A stretch of DNA of 64,000 nucleotides, taken from Mycteria americana. Lineage: Eukaryota; Chordata; Aves; Ciconiiformes; Ciconiidae. Both the position numbers and the translations under genes were made by a program. The notes below the pieces were generated by a model. That model saw only the letters and a list, made by a program, of their open reading frames with translations, was not told where the DNA came from and ran no database searches. This document shows, piece by piece, positions 1-12,800 of the stretch (the first letter of the stretch is position 1; each line of letters starts with the position of its first letter). The stretch spans positions 8,323,562-8,387,561 of the forward strand of contig NC_134367.1 of NCBI RefSeq assembly GCF_035582795.1, given 5' to 3'.

Positions 1-312
1 GCTTAAGAAGTTATCCTCAATGCATTCCAGGAGTCTCCTGGATTGCCTACAGCTCACCATGCTACTTTTCCAGCAGATGTCAGGGTGGTTGAAGTCCCCC
101 AGCAGGACGGGAGCCTACGAGCACAGTGCCTCCTGTAGCTGGAGTAAGGCTTTGTCAATAGGCTCCCCTTGATCGGGCGGCCTGTAGTAGACACCAACCA
201 CAAGGTTCCCTTGATGATGGATTATGTGGTTTGCCTTCTCCTTAGAGGGGGTAGGTGATCCTTTTCCTACCCATTGCAAGGTCCTCTGGGGCAGCTCACA
301 TCTTCCCTGCAC
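1..312 (-). mobile_element. CR1 LINE fragment, endonuclease region, degenerate
   Basis: Read on the minus strand, the sequence encodes a typical CR1 endonuclease stretch with the motifs VVGVYYRPPDQGEP and LQLQEALCS, followed after a stop codon at about 115 by a GDFNHPDICWKS-like stretch. The internal stop and the truncation at both ends show a dead copy. It lies inside an ITSN2 intron in antisense orientation. The left end continues beyond the window. Confidence 0.85.
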
Positions 313-401
313 TGTTGAGACACAAGGGGAAAAAAGAATTCTATGCAGAGGTTCCTGTTATAGAATTTGATGTAATTTTATATAAAGTTTTCTTTTGCTT
401 T

Positions 402-421
402 AAAAAAAAAAAAAAAAAAAA
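402..421. repeat. A20 homopolymer
   Basis: Twenty consecutive A residues in the first (partial) ITSN2 intron. The remainder of 313-745 is AT-rich intron ending in the acceptor at 745; nothing else is recognisable. Confidence 0.9.
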
Positions 422-745
422 GTGGTTTCTAGCATTTTGAGCTGGTTAAGAACAGTCCTGGATTCGCTCCCCATCCTCTTGGTGATGCAATAAATCAAGA
501 GATGTCTTTTAACCTTTCCTTTTCTTTTTGCTGTATTTTACGAAAACATCTGAATAGCAGCACATTATTAAACAAAATAATATCTCCTTTCATCAGCTAT
601 TCATGTTATTAGTTGTAATTAGTTTTACCAGAACATTTCACAGAAATTCTGTATTTTAAAATTTTTACAGTAAATTGTTTCAGCTGTCATTTGTGAGTGA
701 TTGTGATGTTTGGTTGTAATTATTATTGCTGTTAAAACTGTGCAG

Positions 746-883
746 GTCACTAGCTGATATTGATGGAGATGGACAGCTGAAAGCTGATGAGTTTGTGTTA
801 GCCATGCACCTAACTGATATGGCCAAAGCTGGACAACCTCTGCCACTAACTCTGCCTCTTGAGCTGGTACCACCTTCTTTCAG
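746..883 (+). CDS. ITSN2: ITSN2 exon: EH2 domain, EF-hand loop
   Basis: 138 bp. The first base completes a Trp codon split with the previous exon. It contains [13 protein letters not shown], a complete calcium-binding EF-hand loop with D, D, D and E at loop positions 1, 3, 5 and 12, then [19 protein letters not shown]. The donor is AG/GTATAT, phase 2. EH domains bind Asn-Pro-Phe peptides in endocytic adaptors. Confidence 0.95.
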
Positions 884-3800
884 GTATATCACTGAGGGCA
901 GTGAAACATAATATATTTTTAATGGAAGTGTTTTATACAAAGAAAATAACTGTTATTTCTCTGACAATGGTGGGGTTCTTTTGCCTCTAGGAGTGGAAAA
1001 TACACTGAAAATATAAATGGAACTCTGCCATCTTACCAGCCTGTGCAAGAGGAGGAGCCACAGAAAAAACAGCCAGGTGAAATAGGGTTCACAATGTATA
1101 GGGCTGTCTTTGAAGGGCATTGAAACCTTTAGAAAGTGGAAGACATAATCAAATCCCTAGGGAGCTTCATTTCAGGAGCTAGATCCCTTTTAACTTGGAT
1201 GGTAGGAATGTTGTTAAGTGGATGTAGTCAGCCTATTACATCTAATAGAATTGAGAAGGCAGAGATGGGGGCTGGTTTTAGCTGTAGGAAAGGAAAAGTG
1301 TGCTGATTAATAATGTATTTTGGAAAAGAAATCTTTCATGGCCAAATACTGCCATGCTACTGCAAACTTTTTTTTGGCTGAAAGTTTCTGGCATTACTTT
1401 GTTCTGGACATTTTGAAAACAAGGGGTTCCAATGTCGTTTAATTCTCTGAAAACTAGATGCAATTTGCACATAATGTAGATTCTACTATTGACTGCCTGA
1501 TGCTACCAGTAAAAGTCTCTTACATGCACGCTGCAAGACACGACTTGCCTCTCTTTTTGGAAGGGTGGTTGGTTGGAGCCTAAACCATTCCTTTGTATCT
1601 CTTATTATCCTATACTGCGGTAATTGAGCTTCATTGTGGGTTGGTTTTTTTCCCTGTTTTTGACTCCAGGAGCTCTTACAGGGAACACCCTTAAAAACTA
1701 AGCTCTTTCTCTGTGCGTTAATATTTCTTGCACAGTGGAAAACCTTTTTAACAGAAGATAGTCTTCTCCTAGCTTATAAAAACTGTTCTTTTGTTTTCTC
1801 TACAATTCAAGTCATTCTCCTGGTCAGTTTTAAATTACAACATCATTTTGCAATTGGAATAGACTTAGGAAAATTTAAAGGTATTTTGGGAAAGAAAAAT
1901 AATACTTTAACAAATGCAAGATGCTTATATCATCCATGACCCAACAACCTGAGCCTGCCAAAAAAAAAAAGTATCTGTCTTTAGCGGCATAACGGAGGTA
2001 CTTGTTTGAGAGCAGTGTTTTGCACAGGACAGAAATAACTACCTTTCCTTATTTTAGTGACATTTGAGGACAAAAGGAAAGCAAACTATGAGAGAGGAAA
2101 TATGGAGCTGGAAAAACGCCGTCAGGTCCTGTTGGAGCAGCAGCAGAGAGAGGCTGAACGTAAGGCTCAGAAAGAAAGAGAAGAACAGGAGCGAAAAGAG
2201 AGAGAACGTCAGGAACAGGAACGGAAAAAACAACTCGAAATGGAAAGGCAGCTGGAGAGACAACGAGAGTTGGAAAGACAAAGGGAAGAAGAAAGGAGGA
2301 AAGAAATAGAAAGGCGGGAGGTTGTTTTCTTGAAATTATTTTTTAATGCTTTAAGGAATATGTACATGCATAAAGTATCCACTTGACAGAGCATTCAGGA
2401 TTTGAACGCTGGCTTTGGTTCTGTCTCCTCGCATGGCCATTGGCAGGTTGTCTTGGAGAGAGAACATCTTTTCTGTCTGAAAACATTGTGTCTGTTGTCA
2501 GTGAATCAAGTGTTGGTATAGGTTGAAGATTTTCAGATACTTCATAGGACAAATGAGATTTTCTTGGACAGATTTCTTTAATTTATACAAAAATTTGTAT
2601 ACCAGACAAGATTGTACTGAATTCATAATTGATAATATTTTGACAGTTGAACTGGAGACAAATGCGCTTCTATTGGTGTCTCAGTGCATGCATAAGACTT
2701 GCATATTTTATTTAGTTCTGTGAAATACTCAAAGGAGGTTATGAGTAATATCTGTCAACGTGCTCATTTATGGGCAGAATTCTAAGCTAAACAGACTCTC
2801 TCTCTGAATTATGTAGCTTTTCTTCATGCAGAGTTAGGAGCATGGTTATAGGATCATTTCCTCCATTCTTTCATTCTGAAGTATATAAGAGCACTTTACA
2901 AAAGACAGTATGGTGTGTTGCTGTTCTGCTATTTAGAAATAGAGCACATCATATTCAGTCGTGGTCTCCGAGTTCTGCATCTCCATTGTAATTTAAGGTA
3001 ATGTAACTTTTCTGCAGGCAGCAAAGCAAGAACTTGAGCGCCAGCGACGATTGGAATGGGAGAGAATTCGTCGCCAAGAACTTCTTAATCAACGTAACAG
3101 GGAACAAGAAGAAATTGTCAAGTTGACTTCTAAAAAGAAGAGCCTTAATCTTGAACTAGAAGCCCTGGTACGAGAAATTTCCCTACATATCTTGAAATAC
3201 AGTATTTTAAAGTATGCAAATCTTAGAATCTACATTAATGGCCCACTAGGAGTTTCAATCTATTTTGAATGAGCAATCTAAAGCAGGTATTTTGGGTTGC
3301 TTTCAAGAATTGAACATCAGCTAAACTGCCCACAGGTTTAGTGCAGAAGTGTTTTTTGCTGTATATGGTATAATTTTTTCTTCGATTTCTTTCTAGACGG
3401 ACAAACATCAGCAAATCTCAGGCAGACTGGAAGATATTCGAAGCAAAAAGCAAATTCGAAAAACCGAGCTGGAGGCTTTAGATAAGAAATATGACCAAGG
3501 AATCATGGAAGTTAAGCAACTACAACAACAGCTTCAGGTATGTAACTTTCTGTTAAGCTTGTAGTTTTCCTTTACTTCCTATTCTGTGTTTCTGTAATGC
3601 TGTTGATAATACATCCCCATAAGGAGGAATAGTGAATCAGTTTGATTATAGTGGAGAGAGGAAACTGGCAAGGCCGTCAACATTGCAGAGGTTTTTAGTT
3701 TTATTTGTGGTGTTAAAGAAATGATTATGCGTACTACAACAAGCTGATAGTTGAATGAAGACAGTTGTCAAAGCCTCAGCTGTTATTTTGTGAACGAATA

Positions 3801-6800
3801 ATAGTGAATTCTCTGTAATTATGAATTCTTTTATGGCTCCAGACTCAAACTTTTTGAGGAATGTTTTTCTGTATGCAGAGCAAATTGGTCTTTGGGCTGA
3901 ATTATCTCGCTGCTCTTTTTTCTTTTTTTCTCTCTTTGAGTAGCAAAATGTGAGTTACTTCAAATCAGTTGACTACCATAAATCATCCTCAACTATATTT
4001 TTATGTAATGCTTCTGCACATCAGGAGCAAACATGAAACTTCTTTTCATGTTCCTGTGTGACACAGAAAGTTACTGTTTTATGTTAGGCTTAGGGCAGTC
4101 AACTTAAATGTTCTCATGATGATATTTACGCTTTTAGCATGACTGTTAATTTTTTTCCAGCTGTGTTAATGTTTTTTGGTCAAAAAGCATTCAATTGTAA
4201 TAGTATTTATATTGAGGGTATAGAAGTCATTTTTCCCTCTACCCCATAATGATAACTTGCATCCACATTTAATTAACATGAGTTGAAGTTATGTTTGAAA
4301 ATTCACCCGTTTTTACTTCCTGATTTATAAATAATACTAAAAATTTATGTTCTCTTCAATACCTACAGGAGTATCAGAATAGACTAACCTATTTAGTTCC
4401 TGAAAAGCAATTGTTAAGTGAAAGAATTAAAAACGCTCAACCTGAAAACACTCAGAGTAAGTGCCTGCAAATAAATTCTCTTCTGTTTGCTTTGCCAGCT
4501 TTTCATCACTTGTAAAAAAGGCTGAAGGATACAGAGGTGTTAATCACACCTTCACTTTTATATCTTTTCAGTTAGTGCCATCTTAGCATTGCTGCATCTG
4601 CATTTCATTATTTCCTTCATGTTCTAAATAAGGGGCAAACAAACACATTTTTGCAAGAAAGCACAGATGTTGCTTGAAACTTTATTTGTACAGACTATAC
4701 GGCCCACAGGTGTTATTACACCTTGTCTTTTTTTGGTAGTATAAACTCAAGGGAGTTCATTGATGTAAAATTTACACTGGTCTTTACGTCAAATCACACT
4801 AGAAGTCTGTATCTGGAGAAGTTTGCTATGAATTGGTCTGATACTAAAAAAAAACCTTGCAAATTATTCTGTATCTATTACATGTAATGCCTGTGTGTCT
4901 CAGGTGTTGGGCCCACTTTGTGCTGTATACTAATAGAAAGATAAATCAAGGAATTTTTATGAGGGAAAGAGGTTGGGACTGTGTGTGTATTAGAAAAATA
5001 ATAAAATAATTAGTGAAAAGAGAAATCCTTGTAAAATTGCTTGTCTTTCCTTATGCAGGTACAGGAATCAGTTCAGTGCACAGAAAGTCCCTAGAAAAGG
5101 AAGAATTATGCCAAAGACTTAAGGAACAACTAGATGCCCTTGAGAAAGAAACGGCTTCTAAACTTGCTGAAATGGATGTATTTAACAGTCAGCTTAAGGT
5201 ACATCTGTTCTCTAAATACTTAGTCTTACACTGGTAAGCAGTATCTTTATTTCTTCATCCAGTCATAAAGATCGGTGGCACTTCAACCAGGTTCCCAAAA
5301 AGCTTTTCCCAACTTTCAATGTCAAATAAGAACTAGCAAAAGTCTCAGAGTAAATAGTGCAATAAAAATGCATTTAAAACTATTGCTAATGTACTAAAAT
5401 ATGAACCTCTTGCTAATCACTGCTTTGCATGAATCAACTGTTGCTCACTCTCAACTTTTGCCTTCTAGAATTCATTTTGATTTAGAATTGAAGTTTTTCA
5501 GGCCCTTGCAAATTCTGTTCTTACAGTACTGAGGTTATATTGGCCACTATTTTTGAATTGTGAACTGAACATTTATTGAAAGAAATACAGGGTTTCATAG
5601 TACACTGTACAAGATCTGGTAGCAGACTTAGGTATTGTCCTAAAAGTACGCATAGGCCACTTATTTGTGTAGAAGTTAAAAAATACTGACCACTGGCCGT
5701 GAAGGCGTTTTTGTTTCAGAGGCAACTCTTGACTTGCCTAAAAACGCATGCAACTCTCAGGCAGGGTAGCATGCATCCCCACTTAACTTTATTTACCAGC
5801 TTACTCCTAATGGCACTGATGTGAACTTTACTCTTAAGTAATGGATTTATGCTGGGCCAGTGTGAGGGCTCTGCACTCTCCAATAAAAAGAACACAAAGA
5901 AAAATTTGTAAACGTTTAAGGAGTTTCTTTTCTTTTTAAAAAATGGCTACATATAACATGCATTTTTAGTACTTGTTTATTGCATGGCTTGCTGTGTTCA
6001 GTGGCTGAATCCACCATTTAGTCTTCCCTAAAATATGGTTTTCAAAATACAGTGCAAAGATTAATTGGCTTTTTATCTGCCTTATCTTACAGTGTGAGAA
6101 TATGGATGATTCTGTTCTTCAGTGCCTTTTGTCTCTGCTAAGCTGTCTCAACAACCTCTTCCTCTTACTTAAGGTTATTTTCTAATCTTTGGCTCTTTTG
6201 GTTTTTAATTATTTCGCAATTTTTCTCTGCTTACCCTTTCTGTTTGGATGTACCACTTCTATTAAATAAATTTTCCTAAAATAAAATCGATAGGCTTTTT
6301 CTTTCTGCTAGCTTTTACGTCCTCTTAAAGACTGAACATTTTCTTACCTGCTTAGAAAGCCAAACTGCAAAATACTGATACCCATTTTATTTATTAACAG
6401 ACTATGTTCACTAAGTTGTTGTTTTACCCAGATATTTTTATTTTTAGTTAAAGTAACATCAACCAAAAAAATACTGTCTTAGATGGAAACAGTGTCTTCT
6501 CCCACCTTTCCATCTGTTGCTTTCTACCTGTCTCGCTATGCCTGTATCCATACATCTTAAGCTGTGAGCCAGGTTAATGAATTCTTGTTTGAGTTTAAGA
6601 GTCTAGAAATAGCATCAATGCCCAGAATATGACATATGACATGGCAAAGACAATGCTATTAAGCCTCCAGATTAACCCAGTACTAAAACCTACTTGCTGT
6701 TTTTCCTCAACACTGCTTTTGTCTGCTGGGGTCAGAAATCGAACTTTGGGTTTTTGGTTTGTTTGTTTTTTTGTTTTTTTTTTTTTTTTGTTTTTTGTTT

Positions 6801-9800
6801 TTTTTTTTTAATTTATCCCCCCCCCCCCCAGTTATTCTCAGAATTACTTAACTGACCTTTCCATTTTGCATGAGGGTTATTCTGTCCTTAAATCAAAGAT
6901 AGAAGAGTTCTTATAATGCAATTTTGTTTCCATAGTGATCCTCAATTTCTGTGCAAAATGAGAAGAAAAAGTATTCTCAGCTGAATGTGTTTGGGGAAAA
7001 ATAGTAGCCAATTGTTTGGTTTAGTTTGTTGCTACAGAGACTTTCACAGAAATCTCATTGTCTTGCCCTTTTCATATAAATTGTACCGTATCTCTTAGGC
7101 AACATGATTATTGGTAGAGGTGCGTATTGTAGTGGGAATAGATCATTCTTAATTGCTTTATTTGCATTTATGAGATCAGATATGAAAAGTCAGGGTATAC
7201 CTGTTGCATTGCTCAGTCTGTATCAATAGCATTCCTAAGAAAAAATAACGTAGTATCTTACAGATGTTTTGTAACATGGTGAAGCACAATCTAAAGTAAT
7301 TCTATTGTTGATTTTTCTCTTCTGTAAATTTAATTATCCCAAAGATTCATGCTGATTTTCTGCTGTGAAAAAGTTTGTTATCAGAGGGAGATGGAATAGG
7401 AATTGCGGATGCGTTCGAAAGAGAGTAAAATTGTGAAGTTTACAAATACAGGAAAACTCCAGTCTGAGTTAGTCTTTAGGCTATGGCTTCTCGCAGTGGT
7501 AAGCTTGCTGGATATTTTTATAAAGTTTCTCTGATTTAAATATGGGACTGATCATTCAGACAGCATCGGAAAGGTGAACGCCCTACTGAAGGGATGCGTT
7601 CTCAGGTTTATGGTATTGCGTTGGCTTTCAGTTGAAGTCTGCCTCCTCGGCAAATGTGTCTTGTAGTTATTTAAAATATGCTTCATTGCTTTCTGCGTCC
7701 TTAGATAATGTCGTGTTTGAACACTCAGTTTTATATCTTCCCTTCTCCTCTGTTGTATTTGCCATTTCCAGGAGGTGTATGACTGGAAGGGCTCTTTGAA
7801 AGCCTAAGTTACGTCAAAGGCTTTGCAAACCTGCCAGCTACTTTTATACTTCTGTTTGTTTGATTTCTTTACAGTGACCTCCAAGGACTATTAATAACTT
7901 AATATTACTTTGTCCATTTGTATTAAAAGTTGGTTCACAAAGCATTAAAATGCCTGGATGATTTTCTCGAGAGATTGACTTTATTCCTTTTGGTGTACTT
8001 CATTGTCTTTCCTCATTAGGACCTGAGAGAAAGTTACAGTACACAGCAGTTAGCCTTGGAGCAGCTCCACAAGATCAAACAGGACAAAATAAGAGAGGTA
8101 GAAAAAAGAAGAGCTGAACTTGCACAGAAAAAGCGACTGGAAGATGAGGCTGCAAGGTACTATGTCTGAATGTATCAGCATTGCAGTTTTTAAAGCAAAA
8201 GAATGCTGTGGTGACTTTAAGATGCTGACTGTAATAAGCAGGAAGTCTAATCAGTAAAAATACATCCTAGTGAGTTGCCTTAGAGAAAACGTTTTATAGG
8301 GAGTACTACTGATATAAGATGGTTTGAATTTCCTCTTTCCAATCTGTTTTCATCTTCTTTAAAAAAAAAAACAACCTTATAATTCAGATAAACCAAGTAG
8401 TCACTTCTGCTAATAAGTCTTTTTTAGCTCCTTTAATAGATAATCCTCACACATTTAAAATTCCTTATATTTTCTGCCTTGTTTTGCTGGCCTTCAAAAG
8501 ATCTGACCTGTTTCCTTAAAAGCACTTCTGACTGAGTAGGTACTATTTTTTTGTCATGTATATCCAGCCAGTTGTGAGATTGATACTTAAGACAACAGGA
8601 AAGGCATTGACTGCTTCATTCCTATGTTAATCTTGGAAGCTGGATGAGTGAGCAAGCTTTGAGTTTTGAATTTGGTTCCTTTTTTAGGAGGACAATGAGA
8701 AAATTCAAATATATGTCTGAGAGGATCATCCCTTCACTTACATGGTCCTGGTTTTGCTCAGCCCAGCCCTGTATCAAGCACTCAAACTTTTACTGTTCTC
8801 AGCTCTTGGTTTCTCGTGGTCTTGTTCCCAAGGAGTTTTGTTTTCTTTTGTTTCACTGATTAAGAAACCATAGTTTCTAGGGTTTTATTCTGGCTGTCTT
8901 AAGAAGCCACTCTGTTTTTCCTCTCTCCAGACCTTCTGCTGTCAGCTGCCTATTTTGTGCTTAGCAGCCGTGGATCGAAACAGTGCCAGAGAGAGGGTGG
9001 ATGGGCGCTCTCAGTGGGCAGTCCTCAGCTCTGGAGTTGCTTTGGTGTACTAGTTTTGACTTCTAATTCAGAGAATTGCTGTGTTTTGTCTTTTTAATTT
9101 GAGAACGATTTTCTTTTTCGATGATTCATATTTGCTTTGACTGTTTTTAATGAAGCAGAGGTAGTGACCTTGTAATATGTGTGATTCATGGTTTTAACTC
9201 ATGACAGTGTTTTTCTACAACAGTGTGATGGAGTTTCACAACATTTTTGACAGTCCCTTTAAGAGAACCATATGCCACATGTATAATGATGTCCTGTTAA
9301 TTTTTCTGTTGAACATAGGTATCTGATAGACTAACAATGTTACTGCACAGCTCCTACTAGATCCTGTCATGTGCTTGAAAACACAATAAAATGACCATCA
9401 GATGAGTGGACCTCCCACAGTGATTTGATGAAGCTGTCTCCTCTAGGCATGGTCCCTGCTCAGCAGCCTCTTCAGAAGGTGGCCCAAAGGGTTAGGTCCA
9501 CTATTTTCAGAAGAAAGGTCTCGGCAGCTAAAATACAATTATTTTTAAGGGTGTTGGATTGGATAATAACTTCTTTGGAGAGATAAGGCACAGGATAAAA
9601 TCTGAATAATTTCAGAGAATACAGTCAGATTTCCAGATTCTGTCTGCTGAAGAGTGTGGCAGGGATAAGCGTATTGAATAGATTACAACTGCTGAAGGCA
9701 AAAAGTTAAAGCAGCAAAGATCAGTATGCAAAGGCTATTTTTACGTATGTACCAGAGTGAAATTTTTTTACTAATCTGTTTGGAAACCTTAGTTTCCAGT

Positions 9801-12800
9801 CATGAGATTTGGATACTGCCTTGGTGGACAGCTTAAAACCACCTTTGTTCAATTAACAGATCACTTCTTGCTCATCAGCATGTAGGTGAGCAGAACTGCT
9901 CGTGGAGGCACTGAACAAGTAACCATGTGGCAGCGTTTCTATACCAATAATTTTAATCCATTTGTTATTCATACGTGAAATATACTGGCACTCATGTTAA
10001 GACAAAGCACGGTCTCCTGTGGAAGAGCTTATCGCCCAAAGAGAAAAGTAGTCAATATCATAGACTTAATTTTACTTAAAAGTGCAGTTGATTAATCTGT
10101 GAACACGATCTCATTCATTTTTATCTGAATGTTCTTTCAGAAAAGCGAAACGGGAGAAAGAGAACCGATGGCAGGAAAACATCCGAAAGGAAGAAGAAGA
10201 GAAAAAGAAGCGATTGGAGGAAGAACGAATGCAGGAAAAAGTTCAAGAAAAGCTGAAAGCTGAAGAAGCAGTTGCTCTGATGAGAGAAAGGGAAAATAAA
10301 CAACAGCTTCATGCAGAGGAGGAGAAAAATATGCGAGCCACGATCTTGAGGGAAACAGAACAACAAAGGCAGAGGCAACTGGAAGAAGATAAAAGAAAGC
10401 AAGAACAAATTGCAAAAGAAGCTGAGGAGAGGCGAAAGCAGAACGAAGAAATAAAGAAGATAAAAGAAGTGACCAACTCTCAAGAGGTGGAGAAACGCAC
10501 TTCTAAATTAAACATAAATGAGAAGTTTGCAGATCTATTGAAACCAACAGAGGGTAAAAGTCTTAAGCCACCCTGGAAAAATGAAGGTAATCTTAGTCTG
10601 TTAGATTTTTGTTTTAATGATTCTTATTTTACTGAGCGTTACTTCATTCTTTAAATGTATTATTGTTGATGTGACACTATGGCAGGCTTATTGCCTAAAA
10701 TATTATTTAAAAAAACCCACAGCAATGTTTCATGCCTTTAGTTAGTTCTAAAGCATCCTATTAACTTAGGTTACTTCTATCAGTTTTCAACACCTATGGC
10801 TCTGATGACAAATCTTCCAGTGATCATGGCCAACAAATCACAGATGCTGGAAACAGTAATATTTTAGATTTTTCCTACGACCTGCACTTTCTGTCATTAA
10901 AGTAGAATGCTAATGTGGAGGGGTTTTGTTCAGTGATGAGTGGATGGGCAGGTAATGCTCAATGAAGTGATTTATTAACATTGAAATCTAGTTTATTTCT
11001 GCATTACTCAATGCCTCTTATTAAAAAACAAAGAACTGAAGTCAACCTAACTCTAGTTGTGGGACTTTGAAAAATACTGGTTTAACAATATTTTTGCTAA
11101 AGGCAGTTTTGATTAGTTCCATCCTTCATTAGTTCTTGTCAGTTTTTATTAGCCACTTTTATCACTGAGTTCAGCAAGAACCAAATTAGACCAGTGCCAA
11201 AAGATATTTGCACACCTCAGCTATACCTTGTGAAACATTCGCTGTTAGCAACATCAGTCTCAGACTTGGAGAACATAGATGCAAAGAAAATAGAAATAGT
11301 GGTATTTTAGGTTTCTAAATAAAACCTTCACAACTGCTGCTGAACACTTACTGTTGTAGCAGTGGTAGCTTTTCAACTTGGAAAATTGTAATTGTGTTAA
11401 ATGAGACTATATTAAAGCATTGGCTTAGCCAGAGCAGTTTGAGAAGGAAAGATGAGAATGTAAAGATGTCATTTTTTGGCTTCAGAAGACAATGCATTTT
11501 ATTGCCTGTGTTACGTTTACTGTGATTAGCATGTTAAACTCTTGCATTCTAAGCATCCTATCAGTGTGTTGTAGCTAGTTATCTCCTTCAATAGTTGCAT
11601 AGTGTCTTTGGGGCAAGAACAGTTCTCTTCTTATAGTCATGCCTGTTGCTTAGAATGGTAGGGCCCCAACTAAGTGCATGTCTTTCAGCTGTATCAGAAT
11701 GATAACTAGTTTTCTTATCCTTTCAGGCAATGCAGTTAGTGTCTCAGAGTCTAGGAATTCAGTTGCCTTGGTAAATTACAGAGCCTTATATCCATTTGAA
11801 GCAAGGAATCACGATGAGATGAGCTTTAATACTGGGGATGTAATTCAGGTAAGATTTGCCATTGACATTTAACTTGTAAAAGCCCAACCCCACTTTCCCA
11901 GCCTTGAGATACACCAAGATCTTAAGTGTCAAAAGCATTATTTTGATATATTTTAAGACTTAACTCAAAATTTGATTGGGTTGGTTTGGTTTTTAATGGG
12001 TGAAATTAGGATTAGTTCAGCTAAAATGTTTCTTTGGATCTTACACATCCTAGAGGTGTTAAGAATCTGTTTAGAATACCAATAGTGAACTCTAAACATA
12101 AACTTTCTGAAATCACTTAATCAGGAATGATGTAGTTGCTGCAGTTCGTTGTAAATATACAGGTTGGCCTTTAAGCGTCTACTTGAAAGATGAGTGTAGA
12201 AAATAGAGACATGAATGGCTGCATAAAATGACAAAATTATTAATGCCATTTCAATTCAAATTACACAAACTAGTTATTTAACAAGTAGACATGAAAGGTT
12301 CTTCTGAATCTGAATACTGTTTTCTAATGTATTGTTAGCATAGACTTCTGCGTCTTGTTGGCTGGTCCTTTGTAAATGCTCCCTCAGGCAGATATCTGTA
12401 GTAGTTTATTCTGTGTCCATTCTTTGTAGCACTTTTCTGGATTCAGCTGAATATGCTATCTATAATACTATAGCAGGACCATAAGACTCAAAATGTCTTC
12501 TGGCTTCTCAGTTGAAATCTGTGTTATTTCGTGTAATTATATCACTTGTCAGCATACAGGTGTTTGACAGCATGTGCATTCAGGTGGACTTGTGAAAACT
12601 GATTTACAGCTGTGGTAATACAATTAATGTGTAGGTATCTTATTATACCTTATCTAACCATAAGTCCATATGGTTCCTCCTCAGATTATAAGCGATATAG
12701 GTAGGTGATAAGGGACAATTTATAAAGCAATGTGGTATGAAATATTAAAACACTTAAGTATTAGCCTGCAGTTTGACAGTCTTAAATCATTTATTTGCAT

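Noticed and set aside
10121-10483. 120- and 92-codon minus-strand frames
   Set aside because: Antisense shadows of the Glu/Lys-rich ITSN2 coiled-coil exon.
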